A stretch of 64,000 nucleotides of DNA, taken from assembly GCA_938006335.1 (NCBI GenBank), contig CALLMF010000031.1, positions 1-64,000 of the forward strand, written 5' to 3'. This DNA comes from an uncultured Granulosicoccaceae bacterium. GTDB lineage: Bacteria; Pseudomonadota; Gammaproteobacteria; Granulosicoccales; Granulosicoccaceae. Below the pieces are notes generated by a model. That model had not been told where the DNA came from. It did no database searches and was given only the letters and a program-made list of their open reading frames with translations. Below are positions 52,701-60,368 of the stretch, in pieces (position 1 is the first letter of the stretch; each line of letters begins with the position of its first letter). Made by a program: the position numbers and the translations under genes.

Positions 52701-55301
52701 GTGCGGTGTGTCCTCTGCCTGCCGGATCTGTAGCGGTGCCGGCCCCTTCGTGATCCCGATCAGATCGATCGAGAATTCCGTGTGCATTGAAACGACACCT
52801 GATCGGCGCCAGTGCATCGGCAGCTGGAACAAGGTGTTCCAGACGGTCTCGCCGCGTGCCCGGAATTCAAGAGACTTCCGCCCTTCCAGCAACAAGTCTT
52901 CATGTTCCAGTCGATACACGAGATGGCGGTAGTCGCTATGCAATCGCGCCACACGCACGTAGCCTGCCGCGCGTTTGAGGAAGCCTCCTGAACTCGACGA
53001 TGTCGTGCTTTCCGACGGACGCCTGCGTAGCAATCCGAGGAGTGCAGCCCCCACCGCAAAGGGTCGATACCGGACATACCGGACACCCGCACTAAGCATA
53101 CGGGCCCAGCTCCTGAGTCCGCTCGCCCGATCTTCCTTGCCGAGCGTCACACCGCCCTGTAGATGCATCAGAGCCTCGTTCGGGAACTCGACATCGGCAC
53201 TGGTGTGCAACAAGGGATCCGTGAGTTCGTACAGCTCGGCCCGCGCAGGCAATTCGCGCCCGGGGTCGTTCTTCCAGCGATCCAGCGACGTGGTCCCGGA
53301 AAATTCAAAACAGATGTCGAGCGCGAGGGCTTGCACATCCTTGTTCACGGGTTTACCGATGAGCCGCTGAAGCGCGAGACGCTGCTGTTCGCGGGTGGCG
53401 GCATCGGTGTCCAGCTTCCAGAACAAGCGCTCGCTGAAGTCCGCCACGACGGGCGAGGCGGTGATCGCCGGCGGCTCGGGTATGTCCGGGAGCTTCTTGA
53501 ACCGTGGTTCGAGCAACGCGAAGGGGGCCGACGTCGGCATGTCGCGACCCGCCATGCGACTGCCCAGGCAGTAGGCAAGACTCGAGATGGTCAACATGGG
53601 ATTCGTGCCGACTGCCCCGGGGACCGCAGCCCCATCAAGCACGTACAGATTCTCGTAGACGTCGGTGCTGTCGAGCTGCGCGGGCGCAGAATGGAACACC
53701 TGCCCGTAGGTGTTCACAACTCCGGTCGCGGCACTGCTCCCCATGTTGCATCCGCCCAGTGGATGTACGGTGGTGACGCTACCTTCAAGGGCATCTGCTC
53801 CCTCGAAGATGTCGACAAAATCATCCGGCAAGGGTTTTCGAACCGGATTCGCCTGATAGCGCCCTCCATCCAGACCATCGAACGCACGTTGCTTGAGCGA
53901 CGTGAACGCAGCGTGCAAGCGGGAGTAGAAGCCGTGCTTGCCACTGTCATGCGGCCAGTAGGGTAAGACCTGACCGCCGGCGCCGTCGGCACGAAGCGTG
54001 CCCTGATTGCCATCAAAGCCCATGCTCAACAGCACTTGCGTGTGTTCGGCGAGCGCGTCGTCGCTGACCAGTTGATCGTTGTCGGGGTTGTCCTTCTGCC
54101 AGGCCGTCGGCTCGCTGGCCACAAAGCGTCTCAGGAACTCCAGTGAGGTTGTCAGTTCGCTGAACAATCCAACGATAGGGTGCGGTATGGCACCGTCCTC
54201 AAGGGTCAGACGTCCCGCACCTTCCGCACCATCGGTAACGGCTCGACCCACGATGGTCGGCCCGGGTCGGCTGGTGGCGCCGATGTCAGGAGTGCCAGCC
54301 ATCGCGTTCACAGGACTGCGCTGCCCGATGGACAGATGCAAGCCATCGCCGTTGGTCGAGAAGCTCTTGCCGAGGCGTGGAGACAACTGCAACGATCGAG
54401 AGCGCATCAGAATCTCGGTGCTGCCGATGGCGCCTGCGCATAACACGACTCGCCGCGCGGCGATGACAAAGGTCGTGCTCGCGTCCCGAGAAAGAGTTCC
54501 GTGAACCTGCCAACCCTCTTCGGATTCTTGCAGCGACAGTACGCGCGCACCGGTGTGCAGCGAGACGCCACGTTGATGCGCCAGTGGCCAGGCGTTCAGG
54601 TTAAGTGATTGCTTCGCACCCGAATGGCAACCGATCACACAGTTGCCACACGCATTGCAGGGACCGTGATCGACGCTATGCGGGCCTGGACCGTCCACGT
54701 TGATGGACAAGGGTGGCCGCTCGGTACGTGCACCAAACGCGCTGGCCGTTCGCGCCAGGGCATCAAACTTCCGTATGGGAATATCAGCCGGATACGGAAC
54801 TGCCCCCAACAAGGCCTCGATCTTGGTCTGGCATGCGGCAAAGCGCTTGGCCCAGGGCGCGCCGTCCGGCTGTGGCCACGTGTCCAGCACGCCGTCCAGC
54901 GGAGGTACCACCACCGACGCATTGACCAGCGAGGTTCCGCCCAGGCCGTTGCCAGAAATACTGACGATGCCGTCACCGCTACGGACATCCCACAGGGCGG
55001 TATCGTCACTAACAGCCGCTGGTGCAACCGCGCCATTGCTGGCATTTGTAAATCGTACATTGGACGCAACGTCACCCAGGCTGCGCGGCATGTCCTGAGG
55101 CAGAAATTCGTCGCCACGCTCCAGGACCGCGATCTCACCGGGCTGGGCAATGTTGTCTTCGGTCAGTGCGAGCGCTGCCATCGCAGCACCGTAGCCAGAA
55201 CCGATGATCAGCGTGTCGAAAGCCGGCGGATTGACCGCGTCGTCGCCGCCCGCGAGCAACGCCTCAAAGGGACGTGAGAGCCAAAACGTCACGAGCGACA
55301 A
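49749..55301 (-). CDS. Giant fusion: GMC oxidoreductase + alpha/beta hydrolase + PhoD-like phosphatase
   Basis: One open frame of 1850 residues. Residues 1-600 are a cholesterol-oxidase-like GMC enzyme: FAD motif GSGYGAA (34-40), a CX2CX2CX3C group (Cys215-225) before GAKQSLN, and HPLGGCNMG (513-521). Residues 620-900 form a linker domain I do not recognise. Residues 940-1320 are an alpha/beta hydrolase with oxyanion-side LLVHGLAH, nucleophile elbow S-H-Cys1050-I-G, probable acid Asp1246 and His1292. Residues 1475-1850 resemble PhoD metallophosphatases: GSC, GDQIYAD (1528-1534), DDH (1576-1578), and GDPHLSCHAH (1737-1746). The start is a TTG at 55301 (GTG 55292 is alternative). No signal peptide is clear. 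Sterol, lipid or phosphoester breakdown is a guess. Confidence 0.85.
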   Translation of the reverse strand: MSLVTFWLSRPFEALLAGGDDAVNPPAFDTLIIGSGYGAAMAALALTEDNIAQPGEIAVLERGDEFLPQDMPRSLGDVASNVRFTNASNGAVAPAAVSDDTALWDVRSGDGIVSISGNGLGGTSLVNASVVVPPLDGVLDTWPQPDGAPWAKRFAACQTKIEALLGAVPYPADIPIRKFDALARTASAFGARTERPPLSINVDGPGPHSVDHGPCNACGNCVIGCHSGAKQSLNLNAWPLAHQRGVSLHTGARVLSLQESEEGWQVHGTLSRDASTTFVIAARRVVLCAGAIGSTEILMRSRSLQLSPRLGKSFSTNGDGLHLSIGQRSPVNAMAGTPDIGATSRPGPTIVGRAVTDGAEGAGRLTLEDGAIPHPIVGLFSELTTSLEFLRRFVASEPTAWQKDNPDNDQLVSDDALAEHTQVLLSMGFDGNQGTLRADGAGGQVLPYWPHDSGKHGFYSRLHAAFTSLKQRAFDGLDGGRYQANPVRKPLPDDFVDIFEGADALEGSVTTVHPLGGCNMGSSAATGVVNTYGQVFHSAPAQLDSTDVYENLYVLDGAAVPGAVGTNPMLTISSLAYCLGSRMAGRDMPTSAPFALLEPRFKKLPDIPEPPAITASPVVADFSERLFWKLDTDAATREQQRLALQRLIGKPVNKDVQALALDICFEFSGTTSLDRWKNDPGRELPARAELYELTDPLLHTSADVEFPNEALMHLQGGVTLGKEDRASGLRSWARMLSAGVRYVRYRPFAVGAALLGLLRRRPSESTTSSSSGGFLKRAAGYVRVARLHSDYRHLVYRLEHEDLLLEGRKSLEFRARGETVWNTLFQLPMHWRRSGVVSMHTEFSIDLIGITKGPAPLQIRQAEDTPHALVAIVRSMSLMARMLLQTHFWSFGAHDYERMQDLDGFDRERMNLPPDRLCYIREGVEHSSEPVTTYTSPDELTRLIQYRPAGLVNTEVPALLLVHGLAHSSEIFWTDLLSENYAQYFLANGFQVWIVDHRTSANSRLSVDPAHTWDDIALIDLPWAVRKVFDVINSGASTGLARQVHVFSHCIGAGAVSIAALAGKLQQPDAPQRSMLASLVPHAVTPWLYASADNRARENGWALVKDLELIDTVEPRLHSRPHWTEIIFDRLATSTIDRKERVEWPWSKHWRDSRGGGFARSVYVRYTIFWGQQWNHRNVSRRLKRAFAGMIGPVPIAVLQQVYFSVTRNRLVAHEGSSEYVNEQALAKYFTFPTLFLHGDVNRVFDIESSRLSAELLMRFRRADSGDALPGDDTPEHARHGVWLETFADYGHMDMIFGKHATRSAGPALLHFFKAAEAEASAGREHDRFTTFATRYADRRIKPEDRPHTRLDPSLTPLCGPVLSLDNDTDLLVWNETDDYSTHLPEAIELNAGTQDGALRVVPSESLTRPYPVSPRGGRFWLNRITHPTLLPCLPQARVVHAAQPDLSTAANSSLTPTGDLPWWRRRFGEGPHDGEPDLCLGLGSCLHPGSTFERELSDTIFEGIDRHIFANAHSGEDAGIDMLLLLGDQIYADATADLADPIALYERFRGRYRTAFRGSAMRRVMSRVPTRFVADDHALYDDYAGLAVNADCSARELFEVARREAANFQSHRHVGMGARIDETPRLWGEVRCRGHRLFCLDTRFERQDIDRAQATALLGGSQLDAFCDWLQATKDDETVLFVASGSAFMPVSRDLVAHPSLQQHVDGLLAYSGFLETLFDAIVQLPAVTRVVWLSGDPHLSCHAHIELERSGRSVQMHQVVASGLFAPLPFANVAAQSIDWGRTVTVPIRGSDVTLTLQQHLLSDANQQFTRLDLDSMNARMTLGSYDASGALLHRSGATVDLLGVLPA

Positions 55302-55516
55302 GCCAATGGCAACGCGCCACCGAAACTACCTGAACATCCCAACATCGGCTGCCGCCCCATCCGAGCTACTACTGATATCCAGACTCTCGCTCCAGACCTG
55401 ATGCGTGGCGCCTGCACGGTGGTGATCTCAGGCCAATGTATCCACTGACCAAACCCAATATCTCACGCACCCTGCTTTCCCGCAAGAGGCGCACATCCGG
55501 GTCACCGTTTTTCGCT

Positions 55517-55663
55517 TCATGCACTCAGCTGCGCCTTCAGTCCTCCATCTATCAGGAAGTTGGAGCCGGTCACAAACGCTGCAGCGTCCGTGCACAGGTA
55601 GGCTATCAGGACCCTGGGCTGATCGAAACGTGATGCTTCTCCACTTATACGTGAGTTGAGCCA
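55517..55663 (-). pseudogene. Remnant of a short-chain dehydrogenase behind uxuA
   Basis: Directly after the uxuA stop, in the same frame, the minus strand encodes a clear short-chain dehydrogenase tail: LIAYLCTD, then AAAFVTGSNFLIDGGLKA, ending in TGA at 55517-55519. The Rossmann start, the YxxxK site and about 200 residues are missing. An ATG overlapping the uxuA stop (TGATG) opens another frame with MAQLTYKW, which may be the remains of the original start. The likely parent is an oxidoreductase that reduces fructuronate or a related acid. Bases 55302-55516 beyond it hold no gene and must contain the promoter of the giant fusion gene. Confidence 0.75.
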
Positions 55664-56845
55664 TCAGGCCGCGGTCAAGGATGCAACGGCCCGTTCCACA
55701 CCACGCAGCTCTGCAAGGCCCTTGAGTCTTCCGATGGCGGAGTAGCCAGGATTGGTTTTCTTGTGGACATCGTCAAGCAACAGATGACCGTGATCCGGGC
55801 GCATGGGTATGAACGGGTCGGCACGGCCTGCTTGCTGTCGGCGTGCCTCTTCTTCAAGCAACACTGCAATCAACTGGACCATATCAACCCCACCTTCAAG
55901 ATGATCGTCTTCAAAGAAGACACCATCCGCCTGGATCGTCACGTTCCTCAAATGAGCAAAGTGAACGCGCGAGGCAAACGCTCGAGCAATCTCGATCACA
56001 TCGTTGTCGGCACGCGAACCGAGCGAACCCGCGCACAGGGTAATGCCGTTGGCTAGCGTCGGCACAGCGGCAAACAGTGCCGCATAGTCGGATTGTGTGG
56101 ACACCACCCGCGGCAAACCGAACAAGGGCAATGGCGGATCGTCGGGATGCAGGCACACACGCACACCGCAGGCTTCTGCAGCGGGAGCAACCTGCTCGAG
56201 GAAGCTCACCAGATTGGCACGAAGTGCGTCGGCGTCGACACCCGCAAACTCTTCGATAGAGCGGCGAATACCTTCTCGGCCATGAGACAGCTCAGAGCCT
56301 GGGAGTCCGGCAATGATGGTGGCTTCAAGCGTCTCGATCGCACCCTCATCCATGCGAGAGAAGCGTGCTTGTGCCTCGGTGATAAAGGTAGCGGCATAGT
56401 CTTGCTCCGCACGTTCTCGACGCAGGATGAACAGGTCATAAGCGGCAAAATCCATAAGATCAAAGCGCAACGCAAGACCACCACGATCGGTCGGATAACG
56501 AAGGTCTGTTCGTGTCCAGTCGACAATGGGCATGAAGTTGTAACAGATGGTGTCGAGCCCCTGCGACGACAGGTTCTGCAAGGTCTGTATCCATTGATCG
56601 ATGTACTCTGCTGCACGCGCATCGCCCAACTTGATTGCAGGGTGTACCGGAATGCTCTCTACAACCGACCACTGCAGCCCAGCGGCCTCGATGGCGGACT
56701 TCCTCGCCGCGATGTCTTCCACCTGCCACACCTCGCCGGGAGCTGCCGTGTGCAGGGCGGTGACGATACCTGTAGCGCCAGCCTGGCGAACGTCAGCGAG
56801 AGTGACCGGATCGTCGGGCCCAAACCATCGCCATGTTTGAAGCAT
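55664..56845 (-). CDS. uxuA: Mannonate dehydratase
   Basis: A 393-residue TIM-barrel lyase (E. coli UxuA has 394) that dehydrates D-mannonate to 2-keto-3-deoxygluconate in hexuronate breakdown. Family features include the MLQTWRWFGPDDPV N-terminus, YNFMPIVDWTRTDL, the metal-site region CLHPDDPPLP, GITLCAGSLG and HFAHLRNV, and MRPDHGHLLLDD. The ATG at 56845 fits the family exactly. The following gene, expected to be the oxidoreductase partner, is reduced to a fragment. No other uronate genes (uxuB, uxaC, kdgK) are in the window. Confidence 0.95.
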   Translation of the reverse strand: MLQTWRWFGPDDPVTLADVRQAGATGIVTALHTAAPGEVWQVEDIAARKSAIEAAGLQWSVVESIPVHPAIKLGDARAAEYIDQWIQTLQNLSSQGLDTICYNFMPIVDWTRTDLRYPTDRGGLALRFDLMDFAAYDLFILRRERAEQDYAATFITEAQARFSRMDEGAIETLEATIIAGLPGSELSHGREGIRRSIEEFAGVDADALRANLVSFLEQVAPAAEACGVRVCLHPDDPPLPLFGLPRVVSTQSDYAALFAAVPTLANGITLCAGSLGSRADNDVIEIARAFASRVHFAHLRNVTIQADGVFFEDDHLEGGVDMVQLIAVLLEEEARRQQAGRADPFIPMRPDHGHLLLDDVHKKTNPGYSAIGRLKGLAELRGVERAVASLTAA

Positions 56846-56998
56846 TCGATTCTTTCGTGCCTGGGAGGCGATCGATCATAAGGGATGCGTCGACTGCTCG
56901 CTGCGAAACCCATCGTCAAGCTGTACGCTCAAGGATCCTGACCAACGAAGCTATCGCCAACAGGCGAGCCCGGGTCGCCACAGCAATTTCAATTCATC

Positions 56999-57532
56999 AT
57001 GCGCTGGATACTCTCAGTAGTCCTCGTCCTGATCCATCTGACAGGTACCGCATCATCGGCCGAGTCGGAAATCGATGCGTCGCTTGAGCCGGTCCCCTGC
57101 ATGAGCCTTGATGATGAGCGAGTGGTCGAGCTGCACCAGAACATGAAGGACACCGTGCTGAGTATTCAGGTGTGCATACAGGAGGAAAACTACAGCGATG
57201 CCGCAGGCTTGTACTTCATCACCTGGCCTTTCCTGATGTTCAACGAAGAAGCCACTCGAAACGATCGTGTGACGCAGGCTTACGTCACGGCGTTGGAGGC
57301 GTCCCTACAGCACTATTTCACCGGCATGACAGAACAACAGCAGGACGCTCTGTTCAACGAGCTCGACACCATCGTGGAGGAACCAGCAGAGCGCACACGC
57401 CTGTGCGAGCGCCTCGCCACTAGCCCACCGCCAGTTGTGGAGATTCGCCAGGATGCGTCCTCGGCTCCCCCGGTCGAGAATACCGACGAGCTCTGGTCCG
57501 CGACGCTTACACGCTACGGTTGCGACCGTTGA
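56999..57532 (+). CDS. Secreted protein of unknown function
   Basis: A 177-residue protein with a signal peptide (MRWILSVVLVLIHLTGTASSA, probable cleavage after ASSA) and an acidic helical mature part. It contains four or five Cys, including PCM near the new N-terminus and a terminal YGCDR, so disulfides in the periplasm are possible. I recognise no domain. It is divergent from uxuA (153 bases apart), and its end overlaps the converging MATE gene by 26 bases. Confidence 0.65.
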   Translation: MRWILSVVLVLIHLTGTASSAESEIDASLEPVPCMSLDDERVVELHQNMKDTVLSIQVCIQEENYSDAAGLYFITWPFLMFNEEATRNDRVTQAYVTALEASLQHYFTGMTEQQQDALFNELDTIVEEPAERTRLCERLATSPPPVVEIRQDASSAPPVENTDELWSATLTRYGCDR

Positions 57533-58892
57533 TCGATCTTTCGCTCAACAGGAACTTGAGCCTGATGCCCTGCAACAAGGCAGACACTGTCAAGCCGGCG
57601 ATCAGACCTCCCCATAACCCTGCAGGCCCAAAACCAGCGACGTGCGCGGCAAACCATCCCACCCCGAATCCGATGCCCCAGTAGCTGAGGAGATTGATCA
57701 CCATCGGCACGCGTGTGTCCTGGATGCCGCGTAGCAGACCGATGAATACCGCCTGCATGGCATCGGAAATCTGAAACACCGCCGCGAGCAGCAGAAGCTT
57801 GATCGCAAAAGAGCGGACAGCGATGTCATCAGTAAACAGACCCGCGATCGATTCACGAAACAACACCAGTATCAACGCCGTGGTCATCGCGAGTGGCAAA
57901 GCAAGCAGTACACCTGCGATGACGCGCAAGCGCACGCCAGGCCACCAGCCCCTGCCGTAGGCAGATCCCGCGCGTGCGGTAAGTCCGAACGACAAACCAA
58001 GAGGCAACATGTAGAACGCCGCGGTCAAGGTAATCGCGATGTTATGCGCGCCGACCTCCACTACACCGAATTGCGCCATCTGAACCGCTGTTGCCATGAA
58101 CAGGCCGGCCTCCGCCACCAGCATAAGAGATATCGGCGCCGACATGGTCATCAATTGCTTCAGGCGCCTTGAATCCGGGCGCTCCAACGGTGCATACAAG
58201 TCAAAACGCCGAAAGGTTGGACGCGTCAGCAGGAGAAAGATCACGGCACAGGTCAGCGTTTGTACCGCAACCGTCGCCCAGGCAATACCTGCTATTCCAA
58301 GGGGTTCGATACCGAGCGGCGCAAGCCCCACACCAAGCCCCAATGTCACGTCAACACAGGCGTTGATCACGACACCGATGATCTGAACCAGCATGACCTG
58401 TTGAGTGCGCGCAGTCGCTTCACACACATTGCGTGCCGCAAGTAACAGTATCGCCGGCGGCAGACTCCACTTGGCTATGCCCAGATAGGCATGCACCGAC
58501 GGCAACAGATTCGCGTCCAGATCCCAGGCATCGACGCCGATGGTCGGGTGCTGATCGAACAGCGCCATGAGCAGTAATCCAAGGCTGCCGAACAACAGCG
58601 CCATCCACAGCCCCTGACGAAACACCACGCCGACTTCACGTCGCCGACCCTGCCCGCGCAAGGCCGCCATGGTGGGCGACAAGGACGCCATGAGTCCCGT
58701 ACCCGCGACCACGATGAAAAACAGCATGCCGGCACCGATCGCCACCGCACCCAGCGCTTCTGGTGTGATGCGGCCCGCGACCAGGGTGTCGACCACGCCG
58801 TTGGCGATCGCGAGCACCTGGGCCGCCATGAGCGGCAGGCCGATCCGCAATGCTCGTCGCATCTCGGCAACAAGCGCTGTCTTGTGGCGCAT
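57507..58892 (-). CDS. MATE-family multidrug/metabolite exporter
   Basis: A 461-residue, 12-helix MATE (NorM-like) antiporter. The start GLPLMAAQVLAIANGVVDTLVAGRI and the internal repeat near SAPISLMLVAEAGLF mark the two pseudo-symmetric halves. It probably uses Na+ or H+ to export cationic compounds. ATG at 58892 lies one base after the trkH stop, so it is likely the last gene of the ntrYX-trkAH unit. Confidence 0.92.
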   Translation of the reverse strand: MRHKTALVAEMRRALRIGLPLMAAQVLAIANGVVDTLVAGRITPEALGAVAIGAGMLFFIVVAGTGLMASLSPTMAALRGQGRRREVGVVFRQGLWMALLFGSLGLLLMALFDQHPTIGVDAWDLDANLLPSVHAYLGIAKWSLPPAILLLAARNVCEATARTQQVMLVQIIGVVINACVDVTLGLGVGLAPLGIEPLGIAGIAWATVAVQTLTCAVIFLLLTRPTFRRFDLYAPLERPDSRRLKQLMTMSAPISLMLVAEAGLFMATAVQMAQFGVVEVGAHNIAITLTAAFYMLPLGLSFGLTARAGSAYGRGWWPGVRLRVIAGVLLALPLAMTTALILVLFRESIAGLFTDDIAVRSFAIKLLLLAAVFQISDAMQAVFIGLLRGIQDTRVPMVINLLSYWGIGFGVGWFAAHVAGFGPAGLWGGLIAGLTVSALLQGIRLKFLLSERSINGRNRSV

Positions 58893-58893
58893 T

Positions 58894-60345
58894 TCAGACG
58901 CGCCAGAACGCCGGCGTAAACAGAACGAGTAGCGTAAAAATCTCGAGACGACCGAACAGCATCGCGATGCTCAGCACGACGTAGGAAAAATCACCGAGTG
59001 AGGAATAGTTGGCCGCGACGATGCCAAGCCCTGGTCCCAGATTGTTGAGGCAGGCAACCACGGCAGAAAATGCGCTCTCCTGATCCAGTCCGGCAGCCAT
59101 CAGCAACAACAACATCAGGATCAGCAACACGACGTAGGCTGAAAAGAAGCCCCAGACGACATCGATCATGCTGTTGTCCAGCGCCTGGCCACCGATCTTG
59201 ACAACGATCTTGGCGTTGGGGTGCAACAAGCGCTTGAGCTCACGCAACCCCTGCTTGTAGAGCAGCACGACGCGAATCACCTTCATGCCGCCACCGGTGG
59301 AGCCGGTACAGCCGCCAGCAAAAGAAGCAAAGAGCAGAAAGATCGGCAGAAATCCTGGCCACTCGAAGTAGGCCTCGGACGTAAACCCCGTGGTCGTACC
59401 GATTGATACCACGTGAAACAAGGCATCGACAAAGGCGTGGTGCCCGGAAAGCGTTTCAGTGAACAACAAGTAAAGGCCACTGATGATCGTCATCCCGAGC
59501 ATCAGGAAGATGAATACCCGGAACTCCTCGTCACGAACGTAGTGTCTCAAGCTGCGGGTCCGGGCAGCAGTAAAATGCAATGCAAAGTTGACCGCCGAGA
59601 TCAACATGAAAATGATGGCGATCGACTCGATGAGATTGGATTCGAAGTAACCGATTGAATTGTCGTGAGTGGAGAAACCACCGATAGCCACCGTCGAAAA
59701 ACTATGCGCGATGGCATCAAAACCCGACATGCCGGCAAGCCAGTAGGCAAGCGCACACGTCACGGTCAGGCCGAGATAGATGTACCAGAGTGCCTTGGCG
59801 GTGCCGGCAATACGCGGCGTCAGTTTTTCCTTGTTGAGCCCGGGTGTCTCGGCGCGAAACAGCTGCTGCCCACCAATACCCAACATCGGTAACACCGCAA
59901 TGGCAAGCACGATGATCCCCATACCGCCCAGCCACTGCATCTGCTGACGATAAAACAGGATGGAGTGCGGCAGTCTGTCCAGGCCAACGATAAGCGTCGC
60001 ACCCGTGGTCGTGAGTCCACTCATGGACTCGAATACGGCAGCGGGAATCGACAGATCCAACGGACTGTACAACCAGAACGGCAGTCCCCCGAAGATGCCG
60101 AGTACCGTCCAGAACGCCACCACGACGACAAAGCCGTCGCGCAACTTGAGCGCCGCACGCACATGCCTGACAGGAAAGTACAGCAGAACACCGGTAACCA
60201 GGGTCGTCAGGAATGCACCGAGAAACGGCACGATGGCCCCGTCCTGATAAATCAGCCCCACCAGCACCGGAGTCAGCATGGTGATGCTGAACAGGGCAAG
60301 CAGAATTCCAACAACGCGCTGAACGACACGCAACTGTACTGGCAC
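58894..60345 (-). CDS. trkH: Trk potassium transporter membrane subunit TrkH
   Basis: A 483-residue K+ channel-like transporter of the Trk/Ktr/HKT superfamily with four pore loops. Filter-type segments are visible: SMSGLTTTGATL, STVAIGGFSTHDNS, IGTTTGF and CLNNLGPGLG, each carrying the conserved Gly; GGCTGSTGGGMKV lies in a cytoplasmic loop. The start is GTG at 60345, 23 bases after the trkA stop. It forms the membrane part of the Trk system regulated by TrkA, important for osmotic adaptation. Confidence 0.96.
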   Translation of the reverse strand: MPVQLRVVQRVVGILLALFSITMLTPVLVGLIYQDGAIVPFLGAFLTTLVTGVLLYFPVRHVRAALKLRDGFVVVVAFWTVLGIFGGLPFWLYSPLDLSIPAAVFESMSGLTTTGATLIVGLDRLPHSILFYRQQMQWLGGMGIIVLAIAVLPMLGIGGQQLFRAETPGLNKEKLTPRIAGTAKALWYIYLGLTVTCALAYWLAGMSGFDAIAHSFSTVAIGGFSTHDNSIGYFESNLIESIAIIFMLISAVNFALHFTAARTRSLRHYVRDEEFRVFIFLMLGMTIISGLYLLFTETLSGHHAFVDALFHVVSIGTTTGFTSEAYFEWPGFLPIFLLFASFAGGCTGSTGGGMKVIRVVLLYKQGLRELKRLLHPNAKIVVKIGGQALDNSMIDVVWGFFSAYVVLLILMLLLLMAAGLDQESAFSAVVACLNNLGPGLGIVAANYSSLGDFSYVVLSIAMLFGRLEIFTLLVLFTPAFWRV

Positions 60346-60368
60346 GGGATGCAGACTCGGCTTGTGGG

